From the NCBI RefSeq assembly GCF_000227135.1, contig NC_018253.1:96313-160312 (forward strand): 64,000 nt of DNA. Reading direction: 5' to 3'. The translations under genes and the position numbers were made by a program. The DNA is from Leishmania donovani (Eukaryota > Euglenozoa > Kinetoplastea > Trypanosomatida > Trypanosomatidae). Below the pieces are notes generated by a model. The model was not told where the DNA came from and did no database searches. It worked only from the letters and a program-made list of their open reading frames with translations. Shown here in pieces: positions 27,799 through 37,097 of this stretch (the stretch's first letter is position 1; the number at the start of each line of letters is the position of its first letter).

Positions 27799-30756
27799 TC
27801 AAGAGAGAAGGGCGGCGAAGGCGCGCATGACGCGTGCAAAATGGGGGGACCCCTGTGGAATATCCTCGTCGCCCAACAGCTCGAGCAGCATCTCCGGTGC
27901 AGCGCGGTCCTCCGCATCCTCGTCGTCAGCGCCCGTCACGGACGCGGTAGAACCGCCCGTTGCCGCGACGCCCTCCATGGCCCGCTGCACCATCGCCAGA
28001 TCATCACCTGCGAGTGGGGCTGCGGAAGTCCGGCACAGCACTTCCAGCAGACGCGCCAGCGCACGACTTACTAAGGTGCTCGGTGACACGTCCAGCAGCA
28101 GCACTAACTGTTCCAGGAGCTGCGAGTAGGTGCCACTTGGGGCACACGACTGCACTGCAGCGTGCACATGAACGGCAAGCTGCTGCTGCTCCTCGCCGCC
28201 GGTGGCAGACGCGAAACTCAGGGCAAGGACCATGGCCAGCGGCATCGTGTATTGCTCCGACTGCACGTCGCTGGATAGAACCAGCGCCTGCGCCGCGTGC
28301 TGGCAAAGCAGCGCACTAAGCGGGCCTGCACTCGTGCGCCCCACGGCGAACGTGGCCGCTGCAACGGCACTACAGAGCTCTGCAGAGAGGCTCTCGCGCA
28401 GCATCGTCATCCATGCCTCCAGGTGCGCTGGCGACACCACCTCCTCCGCCCCGTCTTGCCGCAAAAGGAGGAGGGTGTAAACCACGCGGAAGACGAGCGG
28501 TAGCATGCCAAAGTCCCTCGTCGTGTGCTGCAGCGCCATCTGCAGTGCTTCTGCCGCAGCGGGGGAGAAAAAGGTTCGGGAAGATTGGGCCATTACGAGG
28601 AACAGCTCCCATGCGTTGTCCTCCACCCACGCCGTCGCGGCGCTCGTCGGCGACGTGCACGGCACAATGACGCAAGGCAGCAGCGACCAGATCACAGCGT
28701 CCGAGTCGCCATGGCGGAGGCTGCTGCCGAGGCACTCCAGCAGCATGTTCAACGAGCTCAGCGAATCTGCGCCGCCTTCGTCATCGCCGATCTCATCCGC
28801 GTCTACGCCGAGCCCTGCGGCACCCGTTCCGCCCGCATTGGCAGCCCGCGACTCGTAGGACTCGATGACGGCCAGCGCAGGGGGAAGGAAGAGCTGCACG
28901 AGAGCATCGCCCTGACTCTGAAGAGCACCTTTCTCAACGAGCACATGCACCAGCCCCGCCAGGCCCTTGATGGTGGTCGGGCTCTGCACGCGAGACAGCA
29001 GCTCCTGCACCGTGCGCAGCACCGTGTTCACCATGGTGGGCGGCACGTCCGACAATGTAAAATGATTGTCTGAGACGAAGTTCTCTGTCGATTTGAGCGC
29101 AACCAACACCAAGACAACGCTCTGAGTGGCAACGGCGTGCTGCAGCACCGTCTCCAGGGCGGAAAGAACTGCACGCCGGTCCTCCGTGCCGGTCACCGAC
29201 TCACACCACATGCCCACCAACCACACCACACGGCGGGCAACGAACGGGGACGTCTGCGCCAGGGTGGCGGGGTCGAGCAAGGGCAGCAGCTTTCCGCGGA
29301 GAAAGCCGAGGTAGGAGGAGGTGTCCTCGGAGGCCATGGTGTAATAGCCGATGCCGATCGCGTGTAGGGCCGCGGTTACAGGGCCCACATCTCCCTCCTG
29401 GAGCAGCTGGTTCACAGCAGCCCAGGCCGCCGCAAGGCTCGGGCCGGCGCAAGCTGTCGAGCCGGTGAGAGCCAGAAAGAGCTGCTCTGCGCAACTCATC
29501 GTGGAGGTCTCGTCATCCATGTCCACATCCAACCCCGCCGCCACCTGCTCCGGGTGCCTCGACCACTCCGATAGTGCCTCCGGCGTCGTTGTATCCGCCA
29601 GGTACGCGCTGACGATGTGCTGCAAGAAAGGGGCGAAGTACATAGAGGTGGTGTAGCACTGCAGGCAGTGCGCGATGAATGCATCGCCGTCTTCGGCGCT
29701 CAATAAGGAGGTGAAGAAGCGCAGCGCTCGACACACCGCCTTTTCGGAGACCACGTCGCCAACAGGGCTGCTGACGACGGCTGACAGTAGTCGGAAGATG
29801 GAGTGCTCAGGCGTGTCATGCGCAGACGACGGTGTCGACGCGGATGGCGCTGCTGCCGCCGCCTCATCAGCGAGCACAAAGAACGAAATGCCGAGCTCAT
29901 GGAGGCGGCTCGGAAAGAACACGACGGTTGCCTCGTGCGTCTTGAGCGCGTACTCCAGCAGCCGCTGCCGCCTTTCGGCGTTCGGCGAGTCTGGCGCGTC
30001 CTGCCCCAGTCCCGCCGCAAGCCGCCACGTCGCTGCTAAGAAGAAATGGCAAAACGCCGGATCGAAAACGCCGCGGCCAAATGTGCGCAGACTGCACTTG
30101 AAGAGGTACAGGCACAGGTCGTGCGCCTCGAGCATGCCTGTCTCGCTCGGGAGAAGTGAGAAGACGCCCGAAAGTGGCGCCACACAGGCGCGGCACACGC
30201 CTTCGAAGACGTTGCCAATGCGGCAGCCTTGCATTTCTTTGAGAAAAACGTGCAGGTAGAGGAGCACGTATGTGGCACGCGCGTGCGACTGCGCCGCGGT
30301 GGCCTTCTCAAGCTCCGACACGTAGGACGTGACTACATGCTGTATGGCGAGCGGCAGAGCACCGAGCTGGGCCCTGCGAGAGCCGCGCTTCGCCATCAGA
30401 GCAACTATGCGGCTCACCTTTCGCGCCAGCAGAATAGGCGGGTTCGCCTCAGCGAGGAGAAGGCGGACGTACGATTCCAGAAACCGCTCCTGCGTTTCCT
30501 TGGGCACCGCATTGTGCCACGACTCGTCCAAAAACGCGATGACAAGCGTGCAGAGGAAGAAGCGCAGCTCCGCCTGGAGCTGCTGAGACGCGATACCATC
30601 GTAGGTGTGCTGAAGAAACACCTCTGGCTCCCGCTCCTGCAAGTCGCGCAGCTGCGCCGCGGCCTGCTTGCGCGCTGCGTTGTCCACCGAGCTCCGCAGC
30701 ACTTCAAAAAGCGCGTCCATCGTCGAACGCGTCACTCCAGACGTGTTCGCGTGCAT
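27799..30756 (-). CDS. Importin-beta superfamily karyopherin (nuclear transport receptor)
   Basis: 985 residues, all-helical with few charged repeats and no membrane or catalytic motif. The N-terminus has the importin-N-like pattern: MDALFEVLRSSVDNAARKQ then AAAQLRDLQEREPEVFLQ, followed by SQQLQAELRFFLCTLVIAF and an Arg-containing helix (ILLARKVSRIVALMAKRG). The rest is a HEAT-type solenoid to the C-terminus. Length fits importins and exportins (900-1100). An acidic linker with GDDEGGAD near 665-675 could be the acidic loop typical of these receptors. Which cargo or subfamily (importin-9, -11, -13, exportin types) cannot be told by eye. The first ATG (30756) adds 12 residues before the second Met where the domain starts; either could be used. 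Confidence 0.75.
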   Translation of the reverse strand: MHANTSGVTRSTMDALFEVLRSSVDNAARKQAAAQLRDLQEREPEVFLQHTYDGIASQQLQAELRFFLCTLVIAFLDESWHNAVPKETQERFLESYVRLLLAEANPPILLARKVSRIVALMAKRGSRRAQLGALPLAIQHVVTSYVSELEKATAAQSHARATYVLLYLHVFLKEMQGCRIGNVFEGVCRACVAPLSGVFSLLPSETGMLEAHDLCLYLFKCSLRTFGRGVFDPAFCHFFLAATWRLAAGLGQDAPDSPNAERRQRLLEYALKTHEATVVFFPSRLHELGISFFVLADEAAAAAPSASTPSSAHDTPEHSIFRLLSAVVSSPVGDVVSEKAVCRALRFFTSLLSAEDGDAFIAHCLQCYTTSMYFAPFLQHIVSAYLADTTTPEALSEWSRHPEQVAAGLDVDMDDETSTMSCAEQLFLALTGSTACAGPSLAAAWAAVNQLLQEGDVGPVTAALHAIGIGYYTMASEDTSSYLGFLRGKLLPLLDPATLAQTSPFVARRVVWLVGMWCESVTGTEDRRAVLSALETVLQHAVATQSVVLVLVALKSTENFVSDNHFTLSDVPPTMVNTVLRTVQELLSRVQSPTTIKGLAGLVHVLVEKGALQSQGDALVQLFLPPALAVIESYESRAANAGGTGAAGLGVDADEIGDDEGGADSLSSLNMLLECLGSSLRHGDSDAVIWSLLPCVIVPCTSPTSAATAWVEDNAWELFLVMAQSSRTFFSPAAAEALQMALQHTTRDFGMLPLVFRVVYTLLLLRQDGAEEVVSPAHLEAWMTMLRESLSAELCSAVAAATFAVGRTSAGPLSALLCQHAAQALVLSSDVQSEQYTMPLAMVLALSFASATGGEEQQQLAVHVHAAVQSCAPSGTYSQLLEQLVLLLDVSPSTLVSRALARLLEVLCRTSAAPLAGDDLAMVQRAMEGVAATGGSTASVTGADDEDAEDRAAPEMLLELLGDEDIPQGSPHFARVMRAFAALLS

Positions 30757-31535
30757 CTCTTTTACTGGACGGAAGCAGGGGGGCGCACGAACACACGCGG
30801 AGGCCAGACATGGACAAGCAAGAGAAAGCCCTGATGACGCAGATGCAAGCGGTGAGAGTGGATCGTGAAAGAGGTGCGACCCGGCGCGCGCACAGGGCGG
30901 AGCGAGGGGTTGAACGCGATTGAAGGAAGAAGATGAACAGATGGAGTTTCAGAAAGGCCGCAGCAAAGTAGAGTAGACGTGCCAGAAGCTACCGAGGCAG
31001 CGAACGAAGGACGACACGAGCCTGTCGCCCGTAACAGCGCAACTGTGCAGAGGGAGGGGCGAAGCGCCCTGGGCATCTTGCCATGGTTCACTAGCGTGTC
31101 CACTTCGAGCGAGCCTGCGCCCGCGACAACTGCTTCCCTGCTCTTGCTGCGGTTGTTAGCTTTCTTCGCTCGAGGAGGAGAGGAGGGCTTTGTGTCGCTG
31201 GACGCTTCACTGCACTCCCGCAAGAGAGTGCGCATGCCCTTCTCTCGTTGCTTTAAGTAGGGGGTGGGGGAAAGCAGTCAGGCGATGTTATGGATCTCCG
31301 TGGCGCACACCCAACACGCACTGATACGCAGACAAAGTCACATGAGAGGGCCGGTGCGCCGCAGGCATGCGCTTGTGTGGTCGAATCAACAGCACCACCC
31401 GCGCACAACGTTCTTCGCGTGGGTCTGCAACCAGATCTGCACGTCAGCTCGCGAACAAGGGGAGAGGAAGGGAGGGGAGGGAGGACGTGGAGATGTATGT
31501 CTGCCTCTCGACGCGTCTGAAGAGCGTTTGTCTCC
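30757..31535. other. Leader side of the karyopherin gene
   Basis: 779 bp of spacer between the karyopherin start and the SIDER-like copy. Short purine-rich plus-strand runs occur near 30820 and 30920. No gene seen. Confidence 0.5.
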
Positions 31536-32296
31536 CCACCGAGTCCACCCGGTGCCATTCAACGCGACTCGAACGGCCCCCCTCCCCGCGCCACTCCAGC
31601 CCTGGACCTTCACAGACCCGTCCCGTGTGTGGTGCCCATGCAGCCGTAGACACACGCGCGCTACACCAGCGCGCCGGCCCGATCATCGAAGCACCGCCTC
31701 GGCCTCATACTCTGTCCACTCACACCTCGGCCCCCGCAGGTCGCCTCGCAGCCGCTCACGTGATGCCCAGTCGCCACCTCGCGCATCCCTCCCCGCCCCT
31801 CCCCCTCGCGGTGGCTCAGCCTCCCCACACCGGTGTGGGGCGTGTGTGGNNNNNNNNNNNNNNNNNNNNNNNNNNNNNNNNNNNNNNNNNNNNNNNNNNN
31901 NNNNNNNNNNNNNNNNNNNNNNNNNNNNNNNNNNNNNNNNNNNNNNNNCCCGCGCGGTGGCCAAGCCCCCCCGCGCCGGGGGGGGGCGTGTGTGGGTCGG
32001 GGGTAGGGGTGAGGTACCTTCGAGTCACCCTGATGCTTTGCCTATTCTCATATGGATGCCACAGACGTGCCCACGGTCGCGGGTCGCGCCGACGCAACGC
32101 CGCCCCAGGACACGACCGCCGACATCAGCAGCCACACATCGCTCTGGCATCCCTACCTAGGTGGGTGCCGCCCCCTGACACCACCAGCAGGGGGGAGGGG
32201 GAGGGGCTCGGCATCGGCAGGGAGAGGGGCAGGGGCTGGGGGGGTCGACTGGCTTCTCCCGCACTGAGAGTGCGAGTGCCGGACCCTATTTATACC
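31536..32296 (-). mobile_element. SIDER-like retroposon, copy 2 (interrupted by scaffold gap)
   Basis: Near-identical to 5963-6577, with the same ends and orientation, about 265 bp past the GPN2 stop, again in predicted 3' UTR. The raw span is 761 bp. It contains 99 N (31850-31948) and, right after them, a poor second reading (31949-31995, 47 bp) of the segment just before the gap. Removing the N and the 47-bp repeat gives exactly 615 bp, the length of copy 1. Differences between copies are a few substitutions, so the pair is young or has been homogenised. Confidence 0.65.
31850..31948. other. Scaffold gap of 99 N inside the repeat
   Basis: Unsequenced placeholder. The left flank ends and the right flank begins with versions of the same 47-bp segment, the right one error-rich (long C and G runs). 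The true gap is probably negative, an unmerged overlap. Confidence 0.9.
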
Positions 32297-32560
32297 ACAC
32301 ACGCGAAGCGGTGTTCTCGCCTTCATTACAGTAAGCGGAGGAGACCGAGAAAAGAAACGAAGGAGCGTATTCGCCGCGCCGAGGTCATGGAAGTGGAGCA
32401 AAAGGGGCGAGAAGGGACGGAAATGAGGACCGCGTAGATGGGCGTGCATGCGGTCGTGCTGCACGCCACATGCCGGCATCAGCGTCGACCATAGTCCCCC
32501 TCTATCACTTCCCTCACTGCCTCACGTTTCACCACGTAGTAGTGAAGAACCGTATTCGCC

Positions 32561-33541
32561 TCAGAAGAAGTTACCGATCGCGTTGTCCACCTCTTGCGTC
32601 AGGCGCAGCATCATCTCCTGGTTTTGCACGTCCAGCGGTACGTAGCCGACAAGCCCGTAGCCCTCGACCACGTCCATCAATAGCCGGGTGTAGCGGTACA
32701 CGCGGCCTCCGTGCTTCGGGAGATCAATCGTTGTCAGCTGCGCATCCTCGGCGCGCTCCTCTGGCGTCAACTGAGGTGCCGGCTGCGCAGCGGTCACGAA
32801 GTGCTGCGCCATGCGATGTTCATGACGGCGGCGCTGCAGTTGCCGCCGCCACAGCCGATCCATGTTCTCGGAGAGCATGGCGGACGCGTTGAGGTAGGTC
32901 GCGCCATCATCGCCGGTGTCCTCCAGTACCTCGGCCGGCAGCGTGTCCCATTTACTCAACACGTTTACGTGTGGCAGCTCATGATCGATCATCGTCGTTA
33001 GTGACAGCACGCACGAGGAGACGTACGTCGGCAGGTCGCGCGTCGCAATGCCAGCGTCGACAAGGTGCACCGTACACAAGCTACACTGCAGCCTCTTCGC
33101 CAGAGCATGAGTGAGGGTCGGCATGACTTGCGCGTCGACGTAGAACTCTACCTGCCCAGGGCAGTCGATGAGAAGGTATGGTGCTCTTAACGTCTTTGCG
33201 CCGGCTGCGGTCATCTCCGTCGCCAAAACCTCCTGCACGCGTCGCTCCACCGCCTCCTCTACCTTGGCGAGGACCCAGTCCACGTTCGCCTGCATCACTG
33301 CAGCGCAGAACAAGTATGTGCCGTTGGGGCCCAGCCCCTCCTCCTGCATAACGGTGGCGTGGTCGACAAGCTCGCGGATGTCGACATCGCACGGGTATGG
33401 GAAGATGTCCTCGTTAGCGGGGTCGAGGTTCAGCATGACGACTGGTCGAGTTGGGTCGTAGACGCTCAGGAACTGCCGCTTGCCCTCGCAGTACGTCGTC
33501 TTGCCGCTCCCTGGCGGGCCGCATATGAGCTCACCAAACAT
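32561..33541 (-). CDS. GPN2: GPN-loop GTPase 2
   Basis: 326 residues from the ATG at 33541, where the domain starts (MFGELICGPPGSGKTTYC). The frame is open 206 codons upstream, but that part is low-complexity leader sequence. Seen: P-loop GPPGSGKT (8-15), LNLDPANED (38-45), the family-defining Gly-Pro-Asn loop in GLGPNG (69-74), the Walker B-like LLIDCPGQVEFY, and the guanine-base motif LSKWD. GPNG preceded by GL, and the P-loop spelling, match GPN2 rather than GPN1 or GPN3. The C-terminus (VGYVPLDVQNQEMM) also fits GPN2. GPN GTPases act as dimers in the cytoplasmic assembly and nuclear import of RNA polymerase II and related polymerases. Length matches human GPN2 (310). Confidence 0.93.
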   Translation of the reverse strand: MFGELICGPPGSGKTTYCEGKRQFLSVYDPTRPVVMLNLDPANEDIFPYPCDVDIRELVDHATVMQEEGLGPNGTYLFCAAVMQANVDWVLAKVEEAVERRVQEVLATEMTAAGAKTLRAPYLLIDCPGQVEFYVDAQVMPTLTHALAKRLQCSLCTVHLVDAGIATRDLPTYVSSCVLSLTTMIDHELPHVNVLSKWDTLPAEVLEDTGDDGATYLNASAMLSENMDRLWRRQLQRRRHEHRMAQHFVTAAQPAPQLTPEERAEDAQLTTIDLPKHGGRVYRYTRLLMDVVEGYGLVGYVPLDVQNQEMMLRLTQEVDNAIGNFF

Positions 33542-33844
33542 GAATGCGTGCTTTGCCGTTATGTTGGCCGCTGTGTGTCGTGACAGGAGCGCATCCGCGT
33601 CTGTATGAGGCGTGAAGGGTGTGCGTGAGAGCGGGCAGGAGCGCACCCCCACAGTGTTACGAGCCTGTTCCGCTGCGCTCAGGCAGGAGAGTCGAGCAAG
33701 CCTACCTGCCAAGGGACAGGGGCCGCGCATATGTATGCACAGCGGTCCGTCAGCGTGCCCATGCGCCCACGAGTGTTCCACGACGGTAACCACAGACACG
33801 AGCAAAAAAAAAAACGAAAACGGGCGCGTGCGCGGCGATCGCAC

Positions 33845-33884
33845 GAAGGGGAAGGGGGCGGGAGAAGGTGAAGGCGGGGAAAGG
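33845..33884 (-). promoter_or_regulatory. Polypyrimidine tract upstream of GPN2
   Basis: Nearly pure purine on the plus strand, thus C/T on the transcribed strand, about 300 bp before the GPN2 ATG at 33541. This also argues that the open frame above 33541 is untranslated leader. Confidence 0.4.
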
Positions 33885-34472
33885 CTGTTGGCGGAGAAGC
33901 GGAGCGGCAACAGAAGCGAGCTCGCAGGCGCCGCTACGTACCCTCTGTGAGGCATGGGTGGGTGTGGATGCCCGCGTCTTTTTGCACGCGTATGCTGGCG
34001 ACGGCATCCATCGACTTTGCCAAGGCACATGAAAGGGGAAAGAGGGCAGTAGCGAGGAGCGGGACGTGCGTAGCTGCCGCCTACAGCCTCACCACTCGCG
34101 GGCCTACCCCTCCATCTTTCCCTGTGTCGCTGCCCGATACCTTTGCTTCCATTTAACATTCACTTATCTGCCTGCATTGCATCAATCCGTCGTCCGCTGC
34201 TGCCCCAACCCCCCAACGCCCCACCGGCCCACTCACCTCCCTCTCACACAGCAACCCGAAGCTCTCTCGGTCCCTCGACGAGTACACCTCGGTTCCCCAG
34301 AGGCACACGCTGTGCAGCGAGGAGCGGGAGAGAGCAGAGGAACACAGCGCGAGGAGAAAATGAAAGCAGCGAGGGGGTGGCGGGCAACGGCAAAGTTCAC
34401 GTCACGCACCCGCGTGGCATCGTGTTACACGCAAGCCGACGCAGCCAGTCACGTGTGCATAGGTGGCGAAGA

Positions 34473-34476
<4 letters not shown>

Positions 34477-34511
<35 letters not shown>

Positions 34512-34693
34512 TGGGTGGGTGGGTGGGTGGGTGGGTGGGTGGTNNNNNNNNNNNNNNNNNNNNNNNNNNNNNNNNNNNNNNNNNNNNNNNNNNNNNNNNN
34601 NNNNNNNNNNNNNNNNNNNNNNNNNNNNNNNNNNNNNNNNNNGTGTGTGTGTGTGTGTGTGTGGTGGGTGGGTGGGTGGGTGGGTGGGTGGGT
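34477..34693. repeat. (TG)n plus (GGGT)n microsatellite, duplicated around a gap
   Basis: A TG dinucleotide run (34477-34510) passes into a GGTG/GGGT tetranucleotide run (to 34543). After 99 N the same order recurs: TG run 34643-34663, then GGGT run to about 34693. One satellite locus probably sits here in single copy. Confidence 0.85.
34544..34642. other. Scaffold gap of 99 N in the microsatellite
   Basis: Placeholder of the same length as the other gap. Both flanks consist of the same TG/GGGT satellite, so the contig ends probably overlap. Confidence 0.9.
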
Positions 34694-35297
34694 GTGCGCG
34701 TACCAGAGGTAGCTGCTGCACATCGTTGATCAACACTCTCCCGCATATCCTGTGCCTCTGCTTGGCTGTGATGTCACGCTTCCTCCCTCCACCAACCGGC
34801 CCACCCACTCCCGCTTCACAACGGGGCCAGCTTCATGTCCTTCAGTATCGCCAACATCAGAGAGCAGAGACTAGGCGCGGCGGGAAACCCTAGGAAGGGG
34901 CGGAAGGAGGGAAGGCAAGCGACTTGGCGGGGGAGAGGGGGGTACATCGACAGGGGTGAGGGAGTGGGGCAGGCAGAGAAAGGGCAAAGGGAGGTTTTAT
35001 GGGTGCGAGTGAAAAGGTCGAAAGTCACTACGCTTTACCCCCACCGCCCGCTCCTGCTTCCAGGCGCACGGGATCTGCTGTGAGACCTCCCTCACCATAT
35101 TAGGAGCCCATCACCACGCCATGGGCGCGCACGTGAAGCACACCCGCGGGGGTGTTTGATGGCACTCGCACACAGACACACACTTGCCGCCAGCGTCATC
35201 GGTCGCCGTGGTCTTCGCCACCTGCGCCGAGAGTTGTGAGTGTCTGCAGGAGCTTTTACTCGCCGTGGAGCTTTTCCAGTCTACCTCGGCTGCATCA

Positions 35298-37097
35298 TCA
35301 CAGCACACCCCCAACGTACATGTTCGTTTCTGCGTCCCACATGTTTTGCACGAGATGCGGCTCCCTCGCCGCCCGCCGCGACACGTCCCGCCAGTTCCGC
35401 ACATCCGACGTGGCCTTGGCAAAGTAGTGAAGCAGTTGGGACTCCATTGTCGCTGGGGAGGCGTTGGCGTCGAGGAGGCCCACAAATGTGGCCGAGGCTC
35501 GCTGGAAGAGCGGCATGACGCGCGTGGCGAAGAGGGTAGCCGCCTTTGCGCAGTTTGTCTCGGGGCGGATGGGGTTCACAATGTAGAGCTCATCGGCCGG
35601 TGGCTTGGTGAACGTCTTCTGCTGCACGTAGTCGATGCCGAGGCGGCGGAAGTCAAACTCGGTACCGTAGTACTTGAGGAAGCCGGCAAGAAGGGCGCCA
35701 ATGCTCCGCTGCAGCTCCGCCGAGAAGCGGGTGCGCACGCACTGCTGCAGGTACCAGAGAACGAGCAGCGAGATCGGGAAGGAGCCGAGGCCGCCCATGC
35801 TCGGTTCGTCGAGGCCGCAGTTGTTCACCAGTGCCTTCACGAGTACGATCAACGGTCGCGCCATCTCGTTGCCTGGCGCGCAGAGCAGCTCGCACAGGTA
35901 GTTGGAGGACACGCAGCCGCTCTGTTCGAACGACAGATCCACCTTTACGTCATCGCGGCGGTGGCGGCACTTCACTATTGGCACCTTCGCGTGGGCAATC
36001 GAGGTTACGTGGATGAAGCTCTGGCTCTTCCGCATGCGCTCCGCCACGATCCGAACAGCCGTCGAGAGGGGCCCCTTGAGACTCTTCGGAGGCACGGAGC
36101 CGGTGGCCGCGGAGGCGATTGTAAGCATCGCGCAGGACAAGTTCGCTGACATGGCACTAGCGATCTGCTCATCGCCGCTGCGCATGAGGACGCAGTCCAC
36201 GTCACTTGCCGGTATCACGAGCCCAGTGCAGAGGCTGCCGTAGATCTGGATATCCATGCCGGCTCGCTGCATCGTCGTGCGGATGTCATCGATCACGCGC
36301 AGCTTCGTCTCGCGATCCTCGGACGTAGGGGAGAGACAGTAGAGGAGTTCGATCAGCTTCGCGTCGAAGGCAAGGATGCATCTGGCGAGAGAGGAGGGGG
36401 GTATCAGCGACTGGACAATTTCACATGAGATCCCCAGCGAGGATGACAAGACGGGCGAAGGGCCCAAGGCTGCTGCCACGAGCACCGAGTCGGTCTCTGT
36501 GCGAGGGCGGCGCGCGCCGGAGCCAATGCTACGGTGGCCATCCTCGTCATCAGCGCTAGAATCACTGCTGCGTCGGCGACGGCTACCGTGGTGACGGTTG
36601 GCTTGTGGCCGCGGTGCGCCATGGGTTCGGCTTGAGCACACGTCACTGCGCCCGTTGTGCGGCGACCGTGGGTGCCGCCCATCCATCGCCTTTCCGTCAT
36701 CGCGACGCGCCGGGTGAGGGGAGAGCTTGTTCGCCACGTTGGCAGCAGCCTTGCCCATGTTGCCACGGCGAGGGGTTCGATCGAGCTGCCCGTGCGGAGT
36801 TGCCAAGTGTGGCCCTCCCGCTGGCGTGTGGGGCTCTTTTCGAGCAGCCGGCATGCGGCTGGGGTGATTGTAAGGGAAGAAATGTGGCGGCGCGTTGTCG
36901 CCGCTCAGCGAGCTGGGCAACGGAGCTGGGACGTCAGACGACGACTGTGTCGGATGCCCCTCGGGGGCCGGATGTGCATAAGATGTGCTTCTTGTCCGCG
37001 GCTGGGCAAAGCTGCTGCTCAGCTGATGCGTGATGGTGCGCTCTATGGCTCGATCGAGAGAAGCAAGGTCTTCGGGATTCATCCATGTACGAAACAT
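35298..37097 (-). CDS. Non-canonical poly(A) polymerase / TRF4-like nucleotidyltransferase
   Basis: 599 residues from the ATG at 37097; the open frame above has no ATG. The first 210 residues are disordered, rich in Arg, His, Pro and Ser. The catalytic domain follows: YGS (GS at 287-288) in IQIYGSLCTGLVIPASDVD with metal aspartates D299 and D301, and the third Asp D387 in KVDLSF. The PAP-associated half has the central GSFPISLLVLWYLQQC helix and a region with EFDFRRLGIDY. This is the pattern of the Trf4/5-type non-canonical PAP and TUTase superfamily. In T. brucei, non-canonical PAPs act in the nucleus on snoRNA and rRNA precursors (TRAMP-like). Without the TUTase-specific signature a cytosolic TUTase is a less likely alternative. 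Confidence 0.85.
   Translation of the reverse strand: MFRTWMNPEDLASLDRAIERTITHQLSSSFAQPRTRSTSYAHPAPEGHPTQSSSDVPAPLPSSLSGDNAPPHFFPYNHPSRMPAARKEPHTPAGGPHLATPHGQLDRTPRRGNMGKAAANVANKLSPHPARRDDGKAMDGRHPRSPHNGRSDVCSSRTHGAPRPQANRHHGSRRRRSSDSSADDEDGHRSIGSGARRPRTETDSVLVAAALGPSPVLSSSLGISCEIVQSLIPPSSLARCILAFDAKLIELLYCLSPTSEDRETKLRVIDDIRTTMQRAGMDIQIYGSLCTGLVIPASDVDCVLMRSGDEQIASAMSANLSCAMLTIASAATGSVPPKSLKGPLSTAVRIVAERMRKSQSFIHVTSIAHAKVPIVKCRHRRDDVKVDLSFEQSGCVSSNYLCELLCAPGNEMARPLIVLVKALVNNCGLDEPSMGGLGSFPISLLVLWYLQQCVRTRFSAELQRSIGALLAGFLKYYGTEFDFRRLGIDYVQQKTFTKPPADELYIVNPIRPETNCAKAATLFATRVMPLFQRASATFVGLLDANASPATMESQLLHYFAKATSDVRNWRDVSRRAAREPHLVQNMWDAETNMYVGGVL

Larger units (their letters stand above)
33542..35297. 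other. Intergenic spacer with microsatellite and scaffold gap
   Basis: 1.76 kb between the poly(A) polymerase gene and GPN2. It holds an A-rich run near 33806, a purine-rich plus-strand tract, the TG/GGGT satellite and the 99-N gap. No coding evidence on either strand. Confidence 0.5.

Noticed and set aside
31264..32437. Plus-strand frames across the repeat and the N gap
   Set aside because: They run through unknown bases and are shared by both non-coding repeat copies. Arg/Pro/His-rich text fits retroposon sequence, not protein.
34066..34893. Frames of repeated Val-Cys or Thr-His text
   Set aside because: Translation of the TG/GGGT satellite and the N run.
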